Below are positions 34,667 through 43,715 of a stretch of DNA of 60,036 nucleotides, in pieces. Below the pieces are notes generated by a model. The model ran no database searches. It had not been told where the DNA came from and saw only the letters and a program-made list of their open reading frames with translations. Source of the stretch: Archaeoglobaceae archaeon. Its GTDB lineage: Archaea; Halobacteriota; Archaeoglobi; Archaeoglobales; Archaeoglobaceae. A program made the position numbers and the translations under genes. The DNA lies in NCBI GenBank assembly GCA_015523335.1, contig WAKM01000003.1:1-60036 (forward strand). Direction: 5' to 3'. Each line of letters starts with the position of its first letter. The stretch's first letter is position 1.

Positions 34667-36760
34667 GTGCCTAAGATAGGAGTATACATTTGTCACTGTG
34701 GAGAAAACATAGCCGGAGCAGTAAACATTGAAGAGGTTAAAAAGTTCGTGGAGAAGTTGCCTGACGTTGTTGTGGTCAGGGACTACCTCTTCATGTGCTC
34801 CGACCCCGGACAGGAGATAATCAAGGAGGACATCAGAAAGGGACTCGTGGATAGGGTTGTAGTAGCCGCCTGCACACCGAGAACTCACGAGCCGATATTT
34901 AGAAAGGCGTGTGAAGATGCCGGTTTGAACAAGTATTACTTCGAGATGGCGAACATCAGAGACCAGTGCTCGTGGGCGCATTGGCATGAGAAGGAGAAGG
35001 CTACACAGAAAGCCAAGCAACTTATAGCTGCGGCAGTTGCAAAAGCAAGACTGCTCGAACCTCTGGAGGACAGATACGTAGAACTGAACAAGAACGTAAT
35101 GGTGGTTGGAGGAGGTATCGCCGGCATATTCGCCGCTTTGGATTTAGCTAACGCCGGATTTAAGGTTTACCTCGTAGAAAAATCGCCATCAATCGGAGGA
35201 AACATGGCTAAGTTGGATAAGACTTTCCCGACAAATGATTGCTCCGCTTGTATCCTTACACCGCTAATGGTTGAGGTTGCTAACCACCCAAACGTCGAAC
35301 TGCTAACTTATTCGGAAGTCGAAGCGGTGGAAGGAACGGTAGGTAACTTCAGGGTTAAGGTGAGAAAGAAGCAGACATACGTCGATTGGGAGAAGTGCAC
35401 CGGCTGTGGAGCATGTGTAAACGTCTGCCCGCCTAAGGCAAGAGTGCCGGATGAATTCAACGAAGGTCTCAGCTTGAGAGGGGCGATATACATCCAATTC
35501 CCGCAGGCCGTGCCAAAGAAGGCTGTAATCGATCCGGACGCTTGCATAAGCTGTAGCGGAAGATGGTTCGGTGAGGAGCCGAGGAGAACTAAGGACGGCA
35601 AGCCGATCTTGGCTCCTTGTGAGAAGGTCTGCCCAACGGGTGCTTGCAGTAGAGACGAGCCGAGAGATCCGAACGGCGAAATAATCGAGCTAAACGTCGG
35701 ATCGATAATCGTAGCTACCGGTTACAGGGTAATGGACAAGAAGTACTTCAAGGAGTTCGCTCCCGACAGCCCGAACGTGATTACAGCATTGCAGATGGAA
35801 AGACTGATCTCAGCCACTGGCCCAACCGAAGGTAAGCTGATCGTCCCATCAGACATACCGAAGTATCTGGACTGGAAGAAGAAGGTCGAGAAGGGTAAGG
35901 AAGCCAAATTGGAGGCGAGAAAGCCGCACGTCATTACGTTCGTATCGTGTGTGGGTTCGAGAGACGAAAGATATCACACCTACTGTTCTAAGGTTTGTTG
36001 CATGTATATGCTAAAGCAGGCAATGCTTCTGAAGGAGAAGTATCCGGACTTGGACATCTACATATTCTTCATAGACGTCAGAACTCCCGGAAAGGACTTC
36101 GACGAATACTACATGAGATGCAGGAAGTTAGGAATCAAGATAATCAAGGGTAAGGTCGGAGGGGTGCAGAGATTGCCAGACGAAAGGTTGCTCGTCAGAG
36201 GCTACGATGCCGACTTAGGTAAGCCGGTCGAGCTTATCTCCGATATTGTCGTTCTTGCAACTGCTATCGAGCCGAACACCGATCTGAAAGATTTGGCAAG
36301 GAAACTCGGTATCAACGTCGGAGCTGAAGGATTCCTGAGAGAGAGACACACGAAGCTGTATCCAGTAGACACGATGACCGAAGGCATATTCATCTGCGGT
36401 TGTGCCCAAGGCCCTAAGGACATCCCAGACTCTGTAGCTCAGGCTAAGGCTGCAGCATCCTCAGCCATGTCTTTGCTCGCTCCAGGTAAGATGAGGGTAG
36501 AACCACTCATCTCAGAAGTCAACCCAGAGAAGTGCACGGGATGCGGTATCTGCGCGCCGTTGTGCCCGTATGGAGCGATAGAATACGTTGAAGTCGACGG
36601 AAAGAGAAGAGCAAAGGTAAACGAGGCTAAGTGCAAGGGTTGCGGAGTCTGCGCGGCAGCATGCCCGAGTAAGGCGATAACGTTGCACGGATTCACCTAC
36701 GAGCAGGTTCTAGCTCAGATAAAGACAATTGCGAGAAAGGGTATTATTGAGGAGGTGTAA
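34667..36760 (+). CDS. hdrA: CoB-CoM heterodisulfide reductase subunit A
   Basis: The 697-residue flavin and iron-sulfur subunit is the site of electron bifurcation in the Hdr/Mvh complex. It begins at GTG 34667. Visible parts are ICHCGENIAG at the N-terminus, the FAD-binding VVGGGIAGIFAAL near 143, ferredoxin-type motifs CTGCGACVNVCPP near 246 and CISCSG, and two C-terminal 4Fe-4S clusters CTGCGICAPLCP and CKGCGVCAAACP. All cysteines are TGT/TGC; no in-frame TGA suggests selenocysteine. It is the first gene of hdrA-hdrC-hdrB-mvhD-mvhG-mvhA. Confidence 0.95.
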   Translation: MPKIGVYICHCGENIAGAVNIEEVKKFVEKLPDVVVVRDYLFMCSDPGQEIIKEDIRKGLVDRVVVAACTPRTHEPIFRKACEDAGLNKYYFEMANIRDQCSWAHWHEKEKATQKAKQLIAAAVAKARLLEPLEDRYVELNKNVMVVGGGIAGIFAALDLANAGFKVYLVEKSPSIGGNMAKLDKTFPTNDCSACILTPLMVEVANHPNVELLTYSEVEAVEGTVGNFRVKVRKKQTYVDWEKCTGCGACVNVCPPKARVPDEFNEGLSLRGAIYIQFPQAVPKKAVIDPDACISCSGRWFGEEPRRTKDGKPILAPCEKVCPTGACSRDEPRDPNGEIIELNVGSIIVATGYRVMDKKYFKEFAPDSPNVITALQMERLISATGPTEGKLIVPSDIPKYLDWKKKVEKGKEAKLEARKPHVITFVSCVGSRDERYHTYCSKVCCMYMLKQAMLLKEKYPDLDIYIFFIDVRTPGKDFDEYYMRCRKLGIKIIKGKVGGVQRLPDERLLVRGYDADLGKPVELISDIVVLATAIEPNTDLKDLARKLGINVGAEGFLRERHTKLYPVDTMTEGIFICGCAQGPKDIPDSVAQAKAAASSAMSLLAPGKMRVEPLISEVNPEKCTGCGICAPLCPYGAIEYVEVDGKRRAKVNEAKCKGCGVCAAACPSKAITLHGFTYEQVLAQIKTIARKGIIEEV

Positions 36761-36763
36761 CGG

Positions 36764-37327
36764 ATGGAGATTACGGAAGGCGTTCCTCCCGTTATTAATT
36801 TAACCGAAGTTGCGGAGAGGGAGAAGGAGGAGTTCGAAAAGAAAGTCTCGGAGCTGATCATTGAATTCGGAGCGGAGAACTTACTGGCTTGCATGCAGTG
36901 CGGAGCTTGCGCTTCTATCTGCCCGCTTGCGAGAGTTGGCTTCGAATGGTATAACAAGAAGCTGATCAAAGCGATACTGATCGGCATGAAGGAAGAGCTT
37001 TTAGACGATCCGACGCCGTGGGCTTGCGTTGCTTGCAACAGATGCACGGAGATCTGCCCAAGACAGGTTGCCCCGTTCGAAGTGATGTTTGCGATGAGAA
37101 GGCTCATGGTTGAAGAGTTCGCCATTCCCACGCTTGCGATTGAAGGACTCAGAAGCTTATACGAGCACGGACATGCCGTTTACATGACCGGAAGGGAAGC
37201 GAGGAAGAAGGTAGGTTTGCCGGAAAAACCGCCCACAACGGATTCCGATGAAAAGGCTCTGCAGGATCTTAGAACGATTTTGAAGAATACCAAGCTTGCC
37301 GAGCTTGGTCTTATTCCTATGGAGTGA
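36764..37327 (+). CDS. hdrC: CoB-CoM heterodisulfide reductase subunit C
   Basis: The 187-residue iron-sulfur subunit has two 4Fe-4S motifs, CMQCGACASICP (near 45) and CVACNRCTEICPRQ (near 87). It passes electrons from HdrA to HdrB. It follows hdrA by three bases and has the ribosome-binding site GAGGTG in the end of hdrA. Confidence 0.95.
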   Translation: MEITEGVPPVINLTEVAEREKEEFEKKVSELIIEFGAENLLACMQCGACASICPLARVGFEWYNKKLIKAILIGMKEELLDDPTPWACVACNRCTEICPRQVAPFEVMFAMRRLMVEEFAIPTLAIEGLRSLYEHGHAVYMTGREARKKVGLPEKPPTTDSDEKALQDLRTILKNTKLAELGLIPME

Positions 37328-37336
37328 GGTGGTCTT

Positions 37337-38269
37337 ATGATTTCGGAAACCGTGAAGGAGGAGAAGAAACTCAAGTTCGGATTGTTTTTGGGCTGTAACA
37401 TTTCTTTCAATAGACCGGACGTCGAGCAAGCGATGAGAAAGATCTTTCCGGCTTTGGGCGTTGAAATAGACGACTTGGTCGGACAATCGTGCTGTCCGAC
37501 TTGGGGAACGATGCCGTCCATCGATATCGTCGGCTGGTGCGCTGTGGCTGCGAGAAATCTCGCTTTAGGAGAGGAAAAGGGAATCGATCTGATGACAGCC
37601 TGCAACAGCTGTTACGGAAGTCTGAACGAGGCGAGGCACAAGATGCTCAAGAATCCAGAAATAATGAGCAAGGTAAACGAGATCCTTGCGAAGATCGGTA
37701 AGAAATACGAAGGAAGGGCTAAGTGTAGGCACGTTGCGTGGGTTCTCTACAAAGATGTGGGCTTGGAGAAGATCAAGGAGTCGATAAAGTATTCGTTGGA
37801 CGGAATAACGGTTGCGGTTCAGCCGGGCTGCCACTTCTTATGGCCCTCCGAGGTCTATCCAGACAAAGAGGAGGATCCGTTCAATCCTAAAGTGCTAAGA
37901 GAGCTTTGCAAAGCTTTAGGAGCGGAAGCTCCATACTACACTAAGCTTATCGATTGCTGTGGAATGGGTGCCTTGAGAAGCACAGATCCTGAGAAATCGT
38001 TTATCCTCGTAAGGGAGAAGCTTGAATGCATAAAAGAGGAAATCGATGCCGATTTGATCGTAACAACATGCTCTTCATGCCTAATCCAGCTTGATGACGC
38101 TCAGGAGAAGCTTAGAAAGGAGGGCAAAATCAACTTCTCGATTCCGGTTCTGCACTATGTCCAGCTCCTTGCCATCTGCATGGGTTTCGATCCTCAGCAG
38201 GTGGCTGGAATATGCGTTACGCCGAGAGATGAGATAATTAAGAGAGTTTTGGAGGGTGGTAAGAGATGA
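37337..38269 (+). CDS. hdrB: CoB-CoM heterodisulfide reductase subunit B
   Basis: The 310-residue catalytic subunit has two CCG-type cysteine-rich domains that bind the noncubane 4Fe-4S clusters where CoM-S-S-CoB is reduced. The first set is GCNI, SCCPTWG and CNSCYGS. The second set is PGCHFLWP, DCCGMGAL and CSSCLIQ. A ribosome-binding site GAGGTGG lies just before ATG 37337. Overlap with mvhD is 4 bases. In Archaeoglobus the true substrate could be another disulfide. Confidence 0.95.
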   Translation: MISETVKEEKKLKFGLFLGCNISFNRPDVEQAMRKIFPALGVEIDDLVGQSCCPTWGTMPSIDIVGWCAVAARNLALGEEKGIDLMTACNSCYGSLNEARHKMLKNPEIMSKVNEILAKIGKKYEGRAKCRHVAWVLYKDVGLEKIKESIKYSLDGITVAVQPGCHFLWPSEVYPDKEEDPFNPKVLRELCKALGAEAPYYTKLIDCCGMGALRSTDPEKSFILVREKLECIKEEIDADLIVTTCSSCLIQLDDAQEKLRKEGKINFSIPVLHYVQLLAICMGFDPQQVAGICVTPRDEIIKRVLEGGKR

Positions 38270-38679
38270 GTGAAGAATGGGAACCTAACATCATAGTTAT
38301 CGCCTGCAACTGGTGTACATACCAAGCAGCTGATCTTGCCGGAAGCTTGAGGTATTCATATCCGCCGACGGTGAAGGTTGTCAGAGTTCCTTGTAGCGGT
38401 AGAGTCGAGCCAGAATTCGTGCTCGAAGCTCTGATCAACGGGGCGGACGGTGTCCTAATAGGAGGTTGCCATCCCGGAGACTGCCACTACAAGGAAGGAA
38501 ACTACAAAGCTTTGAGGAGGTTCAAGCTACTCCACAAGCTCTTGACGGAATTGGGAATCGAGCCGGAGAGGGTAAGACTGGAGTGGATAAGTGGTTCCGA
38601 GGGTTTGAAGTTCGCTGAGGTTATGAAGGAGTTTGACGCTACTATCAGAAAGTTGGGGCCAAATCCTTTGAAGAGGTGA
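38266..38679 (+). CDS. mvhD: F420-non-reducing hydrogenase iron-sulfur subunit D
   Basis: The 137-residue protein joins the hydrogenase MvhAG to HdrA and carries a 2Fe-2S cluster. Cysteines in ACNWCTYQA, VPCSGRVEP, and GGCHPGDCHY are the expected ligand positions. It overlaps hdrB by 4 bases and precedes mvhG by four. Confidence 0.95.
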   Translation: MSEEWEPNIIVIACNWCTYQAADLAGSLRYSYPPTVKVVRVPCSGRVEPEFVLEALINGADGVLIGGCHPGDCHYKEGNYKALRRFKLLHKLLTELGIEPERVRLEWISGSEGLKFAEVMKEFDATIRKLGPNPLKR

Positions 38680-38683
38680 TTAT

Positions 38684-39643
38684 ATGGCTCTCAAATTTGC
38701 ATTCTATTTAGCCGCCGGTTGTGCGGGCTGCGAAATGGCGCTGGTAGATCTGGCGGACAGACTTGTTGACGCGTTGGGTGAGTTGGAGGTAGTCTTCTGG
38801 GCGCCGACCGTAGCAGACATCAAGTATAAGGATCTGGAGGCGATGCCGGACAAATCGATCGATATTGCACTCGTTGATGGAGCCATAAGGCTCAGCGAGC
38901 AGGAACACATCGTAAAAGTTCTTAGACAGAAGGCTAAGATACTGGTCGCCTTCGGCGCTTGCGCCGCAATGGGAGGAATTCCGGGACTCGCGAACATGCA
39001 CACGAAGGACGAGATATTCGAGACCGTCTACTTTAAGACTTACAGCACGGACAATCCCGACGGAGTGGTTCCGCAGACCAAATGCGTTGTGGACGGAAAG
39101 TATGAGCTAACCCTTCCGGAGTTCTGGAACGAGGTCAAAGCACTGCATCAGGTAGTTGATGTTGATTACTTCGTAGGCGGTTGCCCGCCACATCACGAGC
39201 ATGTTGCTAAGATCGTCGAGGCGATCGTTAGCGGAAACTTGCCTCCAAAGGGATCTTGGATCACCGACGGAAAGTCCGTCTGCGACGTCTGTCCGAGGAA
39301 TCCAGCCAACAAGGGTAAAACGAGAGAGATTGTAAAGGAAGTTAAGAGAACTATTGAAGGAATACCAGATGAGGAAAAGTGTTTGCTCCAGCAGGGCTAT
39401 TTATGCTTCGGCCCCGTAACTCAGGGAGACTGCGGTGCGAGCTGTCCTAAGGTTAACATACCGTGCAGAGGATGCGGAGGGCCATTGCCGGGAGTTAAGG
39501 ACTTCGGAGCAAGGGCTATTGCTTCTCTGGCTAGCATCCTCGACGACAGTACCGTTGATCAGCTTATGGAAAAGTATCCGAGCCTTGCAAAGCTGTTTTA
39601 CAGATACTCCCTGCCGGTGGCGACGATCAATAAAAGGAGGTGA
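38684..39643 (+). CDS. mvhG: F420-non-reducing hydrogenase small subunit
   Basis: The 319-residue small subunit relays electrons from the NiFe centre through iron-sulfur clusters. The proximal cluster motif AAGCAGCEMALVDL is at residues 10-23, with GACAAMGGIPGL and GGCPPHHEHV following. Further cysteines are in CDVCPRNP, CFGPVTQGDCGASCP, and CRGCGGP. The stop overlaps the ribosome-binding site of mvhA. Confidence 0.95.
   Translation: MALKFAFYLAAGCAGCEMALVDLADRLVDALGELEVVFWAPTVADIKYKDLEAMPDKSIDIALVDGAIRLSEQEHIVKVLRQKAKILVAFGACAAMGGIPGLANMHTKDEIFETVYFKTYSTDNPDGVVPQTKCVVDGKYELTLPEFWNEVKALHQVVDVDYFVGGCPPHHEHVAKIVEAIVSGNLPPKGSWITDGKSVCDVCPRNPANKGKTREIVKEVKRTIEGIPDEEKCLLQQGYLCFGPVTQGDCGASCPKVNIPCRGCGGPLPGVKDFGARAIASLASILDDSTVDQLMEKYPSLAKLFYRYSLPVATINKRR
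39636..39643 (+). promoter_or_regulatory. Ribosome-binding site deciding the mvhA start
   Basis: GGAGGTGA at 39636-39643 spans the end of mvhG. It is five bases before TTG 39649, giving Met-Lys-Lys-Ile-Glu-Ile-Asn-Pro as the MvhA N-terminus. The in-frame GTG at 39640 lies inside this site and is unlikely to be used. Confidence 0.75.
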
Positions 39644-39648
39644 GTAGT

Positions 39649-41109
39649 TTGAAGAAGATCGAGATCAATCCGATTACGAGACTCGAAGGTCACGGCAAAA
39701 TTGCGATATTTTTGGACGAATCCGGTAACGTCGCTGAGGCATTCTTCCAAGTCGTAGAGCTTAGGGGATACGAGAAGTTCCTCGTAGGAATGCCGATAGA
39801 GGAGGTGCCAAGGACAGTTTCTACGATCTGCGGTGTTTGTAGAGCCATCCATCACACAGCCGCAACAAAGGCTTCGGATCAGATTTACGGCGTTGAGCCG
39901 ACTGAGACTGCGAAAAAGATCAGAGAGCTATTCGTAAATGCCCACTACGTTGAAGATCATGCGGTGATTCTCTACGCTTTGGGCTTGCCGGACTTCGTGG
40001 TTGGGCCAGAGGCGGATCCGGCTGAGAGAAACATAGTCGGATTGGTTAAGAAGGTCGGAGTTGACGTTGCAAAGGAAGTCCTTAGGAAGAGAAGCTACGC
40101 GGTGAAGATCCTCGAAATGCTCGGTGGAAAGCCGATTCACCCCGTTGCGGGACTGCCGGGTGGTTGGTCAAAGAGAATTACGGAGGACGAGAGACAGGAG
40201 ATCGAAAAGCTTGCTAAAGAGCTTGTAGAGTTGGGCAAGCTTACGATTCAGATATTCGAGGATGTTATCCTGAAGAACGAGAAGTATATGGAGCTGATTA
40301 CGAGCGACGCTTACAGATCCGTGCTCAACTACATGGGAACGATTGACGAAAAAGGCAGGGTAAACTACTACGACGGAGTTCAGAAGATCATCGACACTAA
40401 GGGTAACGAGATCGGAAGGTTCACGGGCAAGGAATACCTGAACTACATTGCTGAGAGAGTTCTGCCATGGAGCTACCTGAAGATGCCATACCTTAAGACA
40501 ATCGGCTGGAAGGGCATAGTTGATGGCGACGGCACGAGTCTATACAGCGTAGGACCTTTGGCGAGACTCAACGTTGCCGACGGCATGAACACACCTCTCG
40601 CTCAGGAAGCCTACGAGAAGATGTTTGACGTGCTAAAGGAAAGACCAATCCACTACGTAATGGCGTATCATTGGGCAAGAGCAATCGAGTTGCTGAACGC
40701 CGCTGAGAGAGTCCTCGAGCTTGCTCAGGATCCAGAGATCACAAGCCCGGATGTAAGAGCGGAGCTTGGAGAGGTTACTGGAGAAGGTGTGGGAATCATC
40801 GAAGCTCCGAGAGGAACCCTAATCCACCACTACAAGACAGACGAAAAAGGAATCGTCACCGAAGCAAACCTGATAGTGGCCACGACACACAACAAGGGTC
40901 CGATTACTCTCGCAATCAGAAAAGCCGCCAAGCACTTCATAAAGAACGGACAAGTTGACGAGAAAATTCTCAACTACGTCGAGATGGCTTTCAGACCATA
41001 CGACCTCTGTCTGGCTTGTGCAACCCACGTCTTACCGGGTAGATTGCCGATAGAGATAAACATCTACGATTGCGACGGAAATCTCTACAAGACCCTAAGA
41101 AACTTCTAA
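39649..41109 (+). CDS. mvhA: F420-non-reducing hydrogenase large subunit
   Basis: The 486-residue NiFe-hydrogenase catalytic subunit starts at TTG 39649. The N-terminal ligands are in ICGVCRAIHH (near 61). The C-terminal ligands are in DLCLACATH, where Leu replaces the common Pro. About 26 residues follow the final His and should be removed by the maturation protease after nickel insertion. The protease gene lies 67 bases downstream. It splits H2 and sends electrons through MvhG and MvhD to HdrA. Confidence 0.95.
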   Translation: MKKIEINPITRLEGHGKIAIFLDESGNVAEAFFQVVELRGYEKFLVGMPIEEVPRTVSTICGVCRAIHHTAATKASDQIYGVEPTETAKKIRELFVNAHYVEDHAVILYALGLPDFVVGPEADPAERNIVGLVKKVGVDVAKEVLRKRSYAVKILEMLGGKPIHPVAGLPGGWSKRITEDERQEIEKLAKELVELGKLTIQIFEDVILKNEKYMELITSDAYRSVLNYMGTIDEKGRVNYYDGVQKIIDTKGNEIGRFTGKEYLNYIAERVLPWSYLKMPYLKTIGWKGIVDGDGTSLYSVGPLARLNVADGMNTPLAQEAYEKMFDVLKERPIHYVMAYHWARAIELLNAAERVLELAQDPEITSPDVRAELGEVTGEGVGIIEAPRGTLIHHYKTDEKGIVTEANLIVATTHNKGPITLAIRKAAKHFIKNGQVDEKILNYVEMAFRPYDLCLACATHVLPGRLPIEINIYDCDGNLYKTLRNF

Positions 41110-41176
41110 ACTACTTTTTTATTATTTTCCTCACAAAACTGCAGGTATTTATACACCAAGGTTTTTAGCTTAAATC

Positions 41177-41626
41177 GTGAAAACGATTGTAGTTGGTATC
41201 GGAAATCCCATACTGAGAGATGACTCCGTCGGTATTAAGGTCGTTGAAGAGCTAAGTAGGGATGTAGATGTTGATACGGCTATACTTACAACTACGAACT
41301 TCGAAGTTCTCGACAAGATCTTGGGATACGACAAAGCTATAATCGTCGACGCCATACAAACCGGAAACGAGCCGGGGACAATCTATGAGCTATCAATCGA
41401 CGACGTATTCGTAACTTATTCCTTTACAAACACCCACAACCTCACCCTCGCGACGACTTTAAAGCTTGGATATGTCATATTTCCGGAGAAGATGCCCAAA
41501 GAGATAAAGCTGATAGCTATAGAAGTTGAAGACGTTGAAAACTTCGGGGAGGAATGCACTCCGAAGGTTAAGGAGGCAATTCCGAAGGTCGTAGAAACAA
41601 TTAAAAAGGAAATTTCGAAACGATGA
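41177..41626 (+). CDS. Hydrogenase maturation protease
   Basis: The 149-residue HycI/HybD-type endopeptidase starts at GTG 41177. GIGNPILRDDSVGIKVVEEL at the N-terminus holds the family's nickel-sensing acidic residue. IIVDAIQTG and TNTHNLTL follow at the usual distances. It would remove the C-terminal tail of MvhA. A TATA-like TATTTATAC about 28 bases before the start suggests its own leaderless transcript. Confidence 0.92.
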   Translation: MKTIVVGIGNPILRDDSVGIKVVEELSRDVDVDTAILTTTNFEVLDKILGYDKAIIVDAIQTGNEPGTIYELSIDDVFVTYSFTNTHNLTLATTLKLGYVIFPEKMPKEIKLIAIEVEDVENFGEECTPKVKEAIPKVVETIKKEISKR

Positions 41627-41627
41627 G

Positions 41628-41690
41628 TTATCCAGCCCTAAAGGGAGCCTCTCCCGTCTCCACCCGCCTTGAACAGTAGATGGAAAAGTT
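41628..41690 (-). pseudogene. Possible tail of an IS200/IS605-type tnpB gene
   Basis: On the minus strand the last codons before TAA 41628-41630 read VETGEAPFRAG, which resembles the C-terminus of archaeal TnpB proteins. A neighbouring frame just before it reads PSTVQGG, suggesting a frameshift. The segment includes a perfect hairpin (GGGAG-CCT-CTCCC at 41643-41655), as found at the right end of such elements. No further transposase sequence is present. A plain transcription terminator for the hydrogenase operon is the main alternative. Confidence 0.35.
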
Positions 41691-41818
41691 TGGCATCTAA
41701 CTTTGAAATAAAAATCATGAGGCAATTTCAAAATTAAATAAAAATCTACAACCCTATTTAGGTTAACCTAATTGCCAACTTTGTTATCTACTGTGAAAGG
41801 CGAGGTTTTGCAAGCGAT

Positions 41819-42538
41819 CTATATCTCTTCGAAAGCCTCCTCGAACAGTTCGGAATACTTAGAAGGTTTAACTAAGAACTCAAGCTTGCTTAAGTCTTTA
41901 ACGAGCTTATACATTTCGTCGCTCCTCTTCAATCCGAGCTCCTTCAAAATTCTTGGCTTTACGAACCTTATTTCCGGAACTTCTCCGTATCTCTCGTTCT
42001 TTATCCATCCGTCTTCCGTGTAATAATAGCATGCACCTCTCAGCCTTTCGTATGGTTCGTAATCGGACTTGAAATCTCTGCACACCCAGTTGGTCATCCT
42101 AAGCTCCTTGTTGGATGGATTTATCGTTACATGCCCGTAGTTTGGTGGAATTATCACCTTATCTCCGGCTTTAGCCTCCACAACGATAACGTCAACTATC
42201 CTTCCGTTCTCAACCTTCTGAAGCAGGTAATAGGCTTCACCGCTCAAAACTTCGTATATCTCCGCGTAGCTCAAATTTCCTTCCGCTATGGGATGATAGT
42301 GACCGAACGTCTTTATAAACTCCCTACCTATCTTATTCGGCGGGATTATCGTCAGATCGAACCTAAGCCTGTGCTCCAAAATTCTGTCCCTGTCGCTCTT
42401 GCTGTAGTAAAGATCTCTAAACATGTAATAAGCGGGAAAGTTTCCTTTAAGCTCTTCGGGAAATGCCAATACAGGCTTCAAGTCCTCAGCCCACCTTATG
42501 TCCGGTTTAAATTTCCTTCCAGCGATTTCGATCTCCAT
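41819..42538 (-). CDS. pgiA: Glucose-6-phosphate isomerase, archaeal cupin type
   Basis: From ATG 42538 the product is 239 residues. The cupin metal site is clear: GHYHPIAEGNLSYAEIYEVL holds His-x-His and Glu, and NYGHVTINPS the last His. YYMFRDLYY and FDLTIIPPN are further family stretches. This metal-dependent enzyme, unrelated to bacterial PGI, serves gluconeogenesis and supplies substrate for ino1. It is divergent from mqnD. Confidence 0.93.
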   Translation of the reverse strand: MEIEIAGRKFKPDIRWAEDLKPVLAFPEELKGNFPAYYMFRDLYYSKSDRDRILEHRLRFDLTIIPPNKIGREFIKTFGHYHPIAEGNLSYAEIYEVLSGEAYYLLQKVENGRIVDVIVVEAKAGDKVIIPPNYGHVTINPSNKELRMTNWVCRDFKSDYEPYERLRGACYYYTEDGWIKNERYGEVPEIRFVKPRILKELGLKRSDEMYKLVKDLSKLEFLVKPSKYSELFEEAFEEI

Positions 42539-42602
42539 GGAGCTAATTTGAACGACCAACTTTTAAGAGTAACCGTTTTATCATCGAAGTCGAACTTGGA
42601 TT

Positions 42603-43409
42603 ATGCTCGTAGCCCACACGCCGGATGCCGACGATGCCTTCATGTTCTACGCAATGATCACCAGAAAGATTCCAACGAAGCTTAAAATCGAACATACGAT
42701 CGAAGACATAGAAACGCTCAACAAGATGGCTTTCGAAGGAAAATTGGACGTTACCGCTCTGTCAGTTCACGCTTACGCATATTTGGACGATAAATACCGT
42801 ATTCTGTCAGCGGGTGCAAGCGTCGGAGATGGATACGGTCCGATTGTGGTAGCTAAGGAAAGGATAAAACTCGAGAATGCCAAAATAGCGATCCCCGGAA
42901 AATACACGACCGCAACTCTATTACTCAAGCTCGCCGTTGGAGATTTCAAAGCCGTTGAGATGAGGTTCGACAAAATAATCGATGCGGTGAAGTCCGGAGA
43001 AGTGGATGCCGGGCTTTTGATTCACGAAGGACAGATAACTTATGAAATGCACGGTTTAGCCAAGGTATTGGATCTCTGGGAATTTTGGCACGATCAAACC
43101 AAACTACCACTTCCTCTCGGTGTCAACGTGATAAACAGAAGGATTTCCGAGGAAGATCAGAAGGAGTTTCTGAGGGTTATGAAGGAAAGCATAAGGTTCG
43201 CTTTGGAGAACGTGGATGAAGCGATAGATTACGCTATGAGGTATTCGAGAGGTTTGAGCAGGGATCTCGTTAAAAAGTTTGCACTGATGTATGTAAACGA
43301 ATACACCTATGAGATGCCACCGAAGATTGTTAAGGCAATGGAAAAATTATACGAGATGGCCGAAGAGAAAGGAATTCTCAAAAAACCTAAGCTTGACATT
43401 TTGAGCTAA
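42603..43409 (+). CDS. mqnD: 1,4-dihydroxy-6-naphthoate synthase (menaquinone, futalosine route)
   Basis: The 268-residue periplasmic-binding-like fold protein begins AHTPDADDAFMFYAM, the MqnD/MqnA family start. LSVHAYAYLDDKYRILSAG and IAIPGKYTTATLLLKLA follow, with DAGLLIHEGQ in the second half. MqnD cuts cyclic dehypoxanthinyl futalosine to the naphthoate precursor of menaquinone, used by Archaeoglobales in respiration. The end overlaps the convergent regulator by 23 bases. MqnA is the close alternative, but the sequence fits MqnD better. Confidence 0.82.
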   Translation: MLVAHTPDADDAFMFYAMITRKIPTKLKIEHTIEDIETLNKMAFEGKLDVTALSVHAYAYLDDKYRILSAGASVGDGYGPIVVAKERIKLENAKIAIPGKYTTATLLLKLAVGDFKAVEMRFDKIIDAVKSGEVDAGLLIHEGQITYEMHGLAKVLDLWEFWHDQTKLPLPLGVNVINRRISEEDQKEFLRVMKESIRFALENVDEAIDYAMRYSRGLSRDLVKKFALMYVNEYTYEMPPKIVKAMEKLYEMAEEKGILKKPKLDILS

Positions 43410-43662
43410 CGGCAACTATGAATTTCCTTTTCGGAGGAGGAGAGATCTCGATTCTTATCTCTTTTACCAATCTGTAGACTTTTCTCTTTCCGACGTTTCT
43501 ACTTTCCACCAGTCCTGCTTTCTCAAGCACTTCTAAGTGATGTTTCGCCGTTTTACCATCCATTTTAAGCTCCTCCATAATCTCGCTAACGCATTTCTCA
43601 CCTCTCGATAGCATTTTAAGTATCAACAACCTCTTCTTCGAACCGATTGCGTCGAGTATCAT
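43387..43662 (-). CDS. ArsR-type winged-helix regulator
   Basis: The 91-residue product from ATG 43662 is a compact winged helix: AIGSKKRLLILKMLSRGEKC, then VSEIMEELKMDGKTAKHHLE, then LEKAGLVESRNVGKRKVYRL. This is the ArsR layout. No clear metal-binding Cys pair is seen. It is divergent from the amphi-Trp gene, sharing a 53-base intergenic region, and convergent with mqnD. Confidence 0.82.
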   Translation of the reverse strand: MILDAIGSKKRLLILKMLSRGEKCVSEIMEELKMDGKTAKHHLEVLEKAGLVESRNVGKRKVYRLVKEIRIEISPPPKRKFIVAVSSKCQA

Positions 43663-43684
43663 CAAGTATAAAATTCCTAAGAAG

Positions 43685-43697
43685 GTTTATATAGATT
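43685..43697 (+). promoter_or_regulatory. TATA box for the amphi-Trp gene
   Basis: GTTTATATAGATT lies about 25 bases before ATG 43716. It sits in the 53-base region shared with the divergent ArsR-type gene. Confidence 0.6.
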
Positions 43698-43715
43698 AAA
43701 GTTTGATGAAGTAAC

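Noticed and set aside
34667-41109. Selenocysteine in the Hdr/Mvh subunits
   Set aside because: All ligand positions are TGT or TGC codons and no in-frame TGA is present.
41459-41731. 90-residue minus-strand frame across the end of the hydrogenase protease gene
   Set aside because: Most of it is antisense to the well-supported protease gene; only the part beyond 41627 was kept, as a possible TnpB tail.
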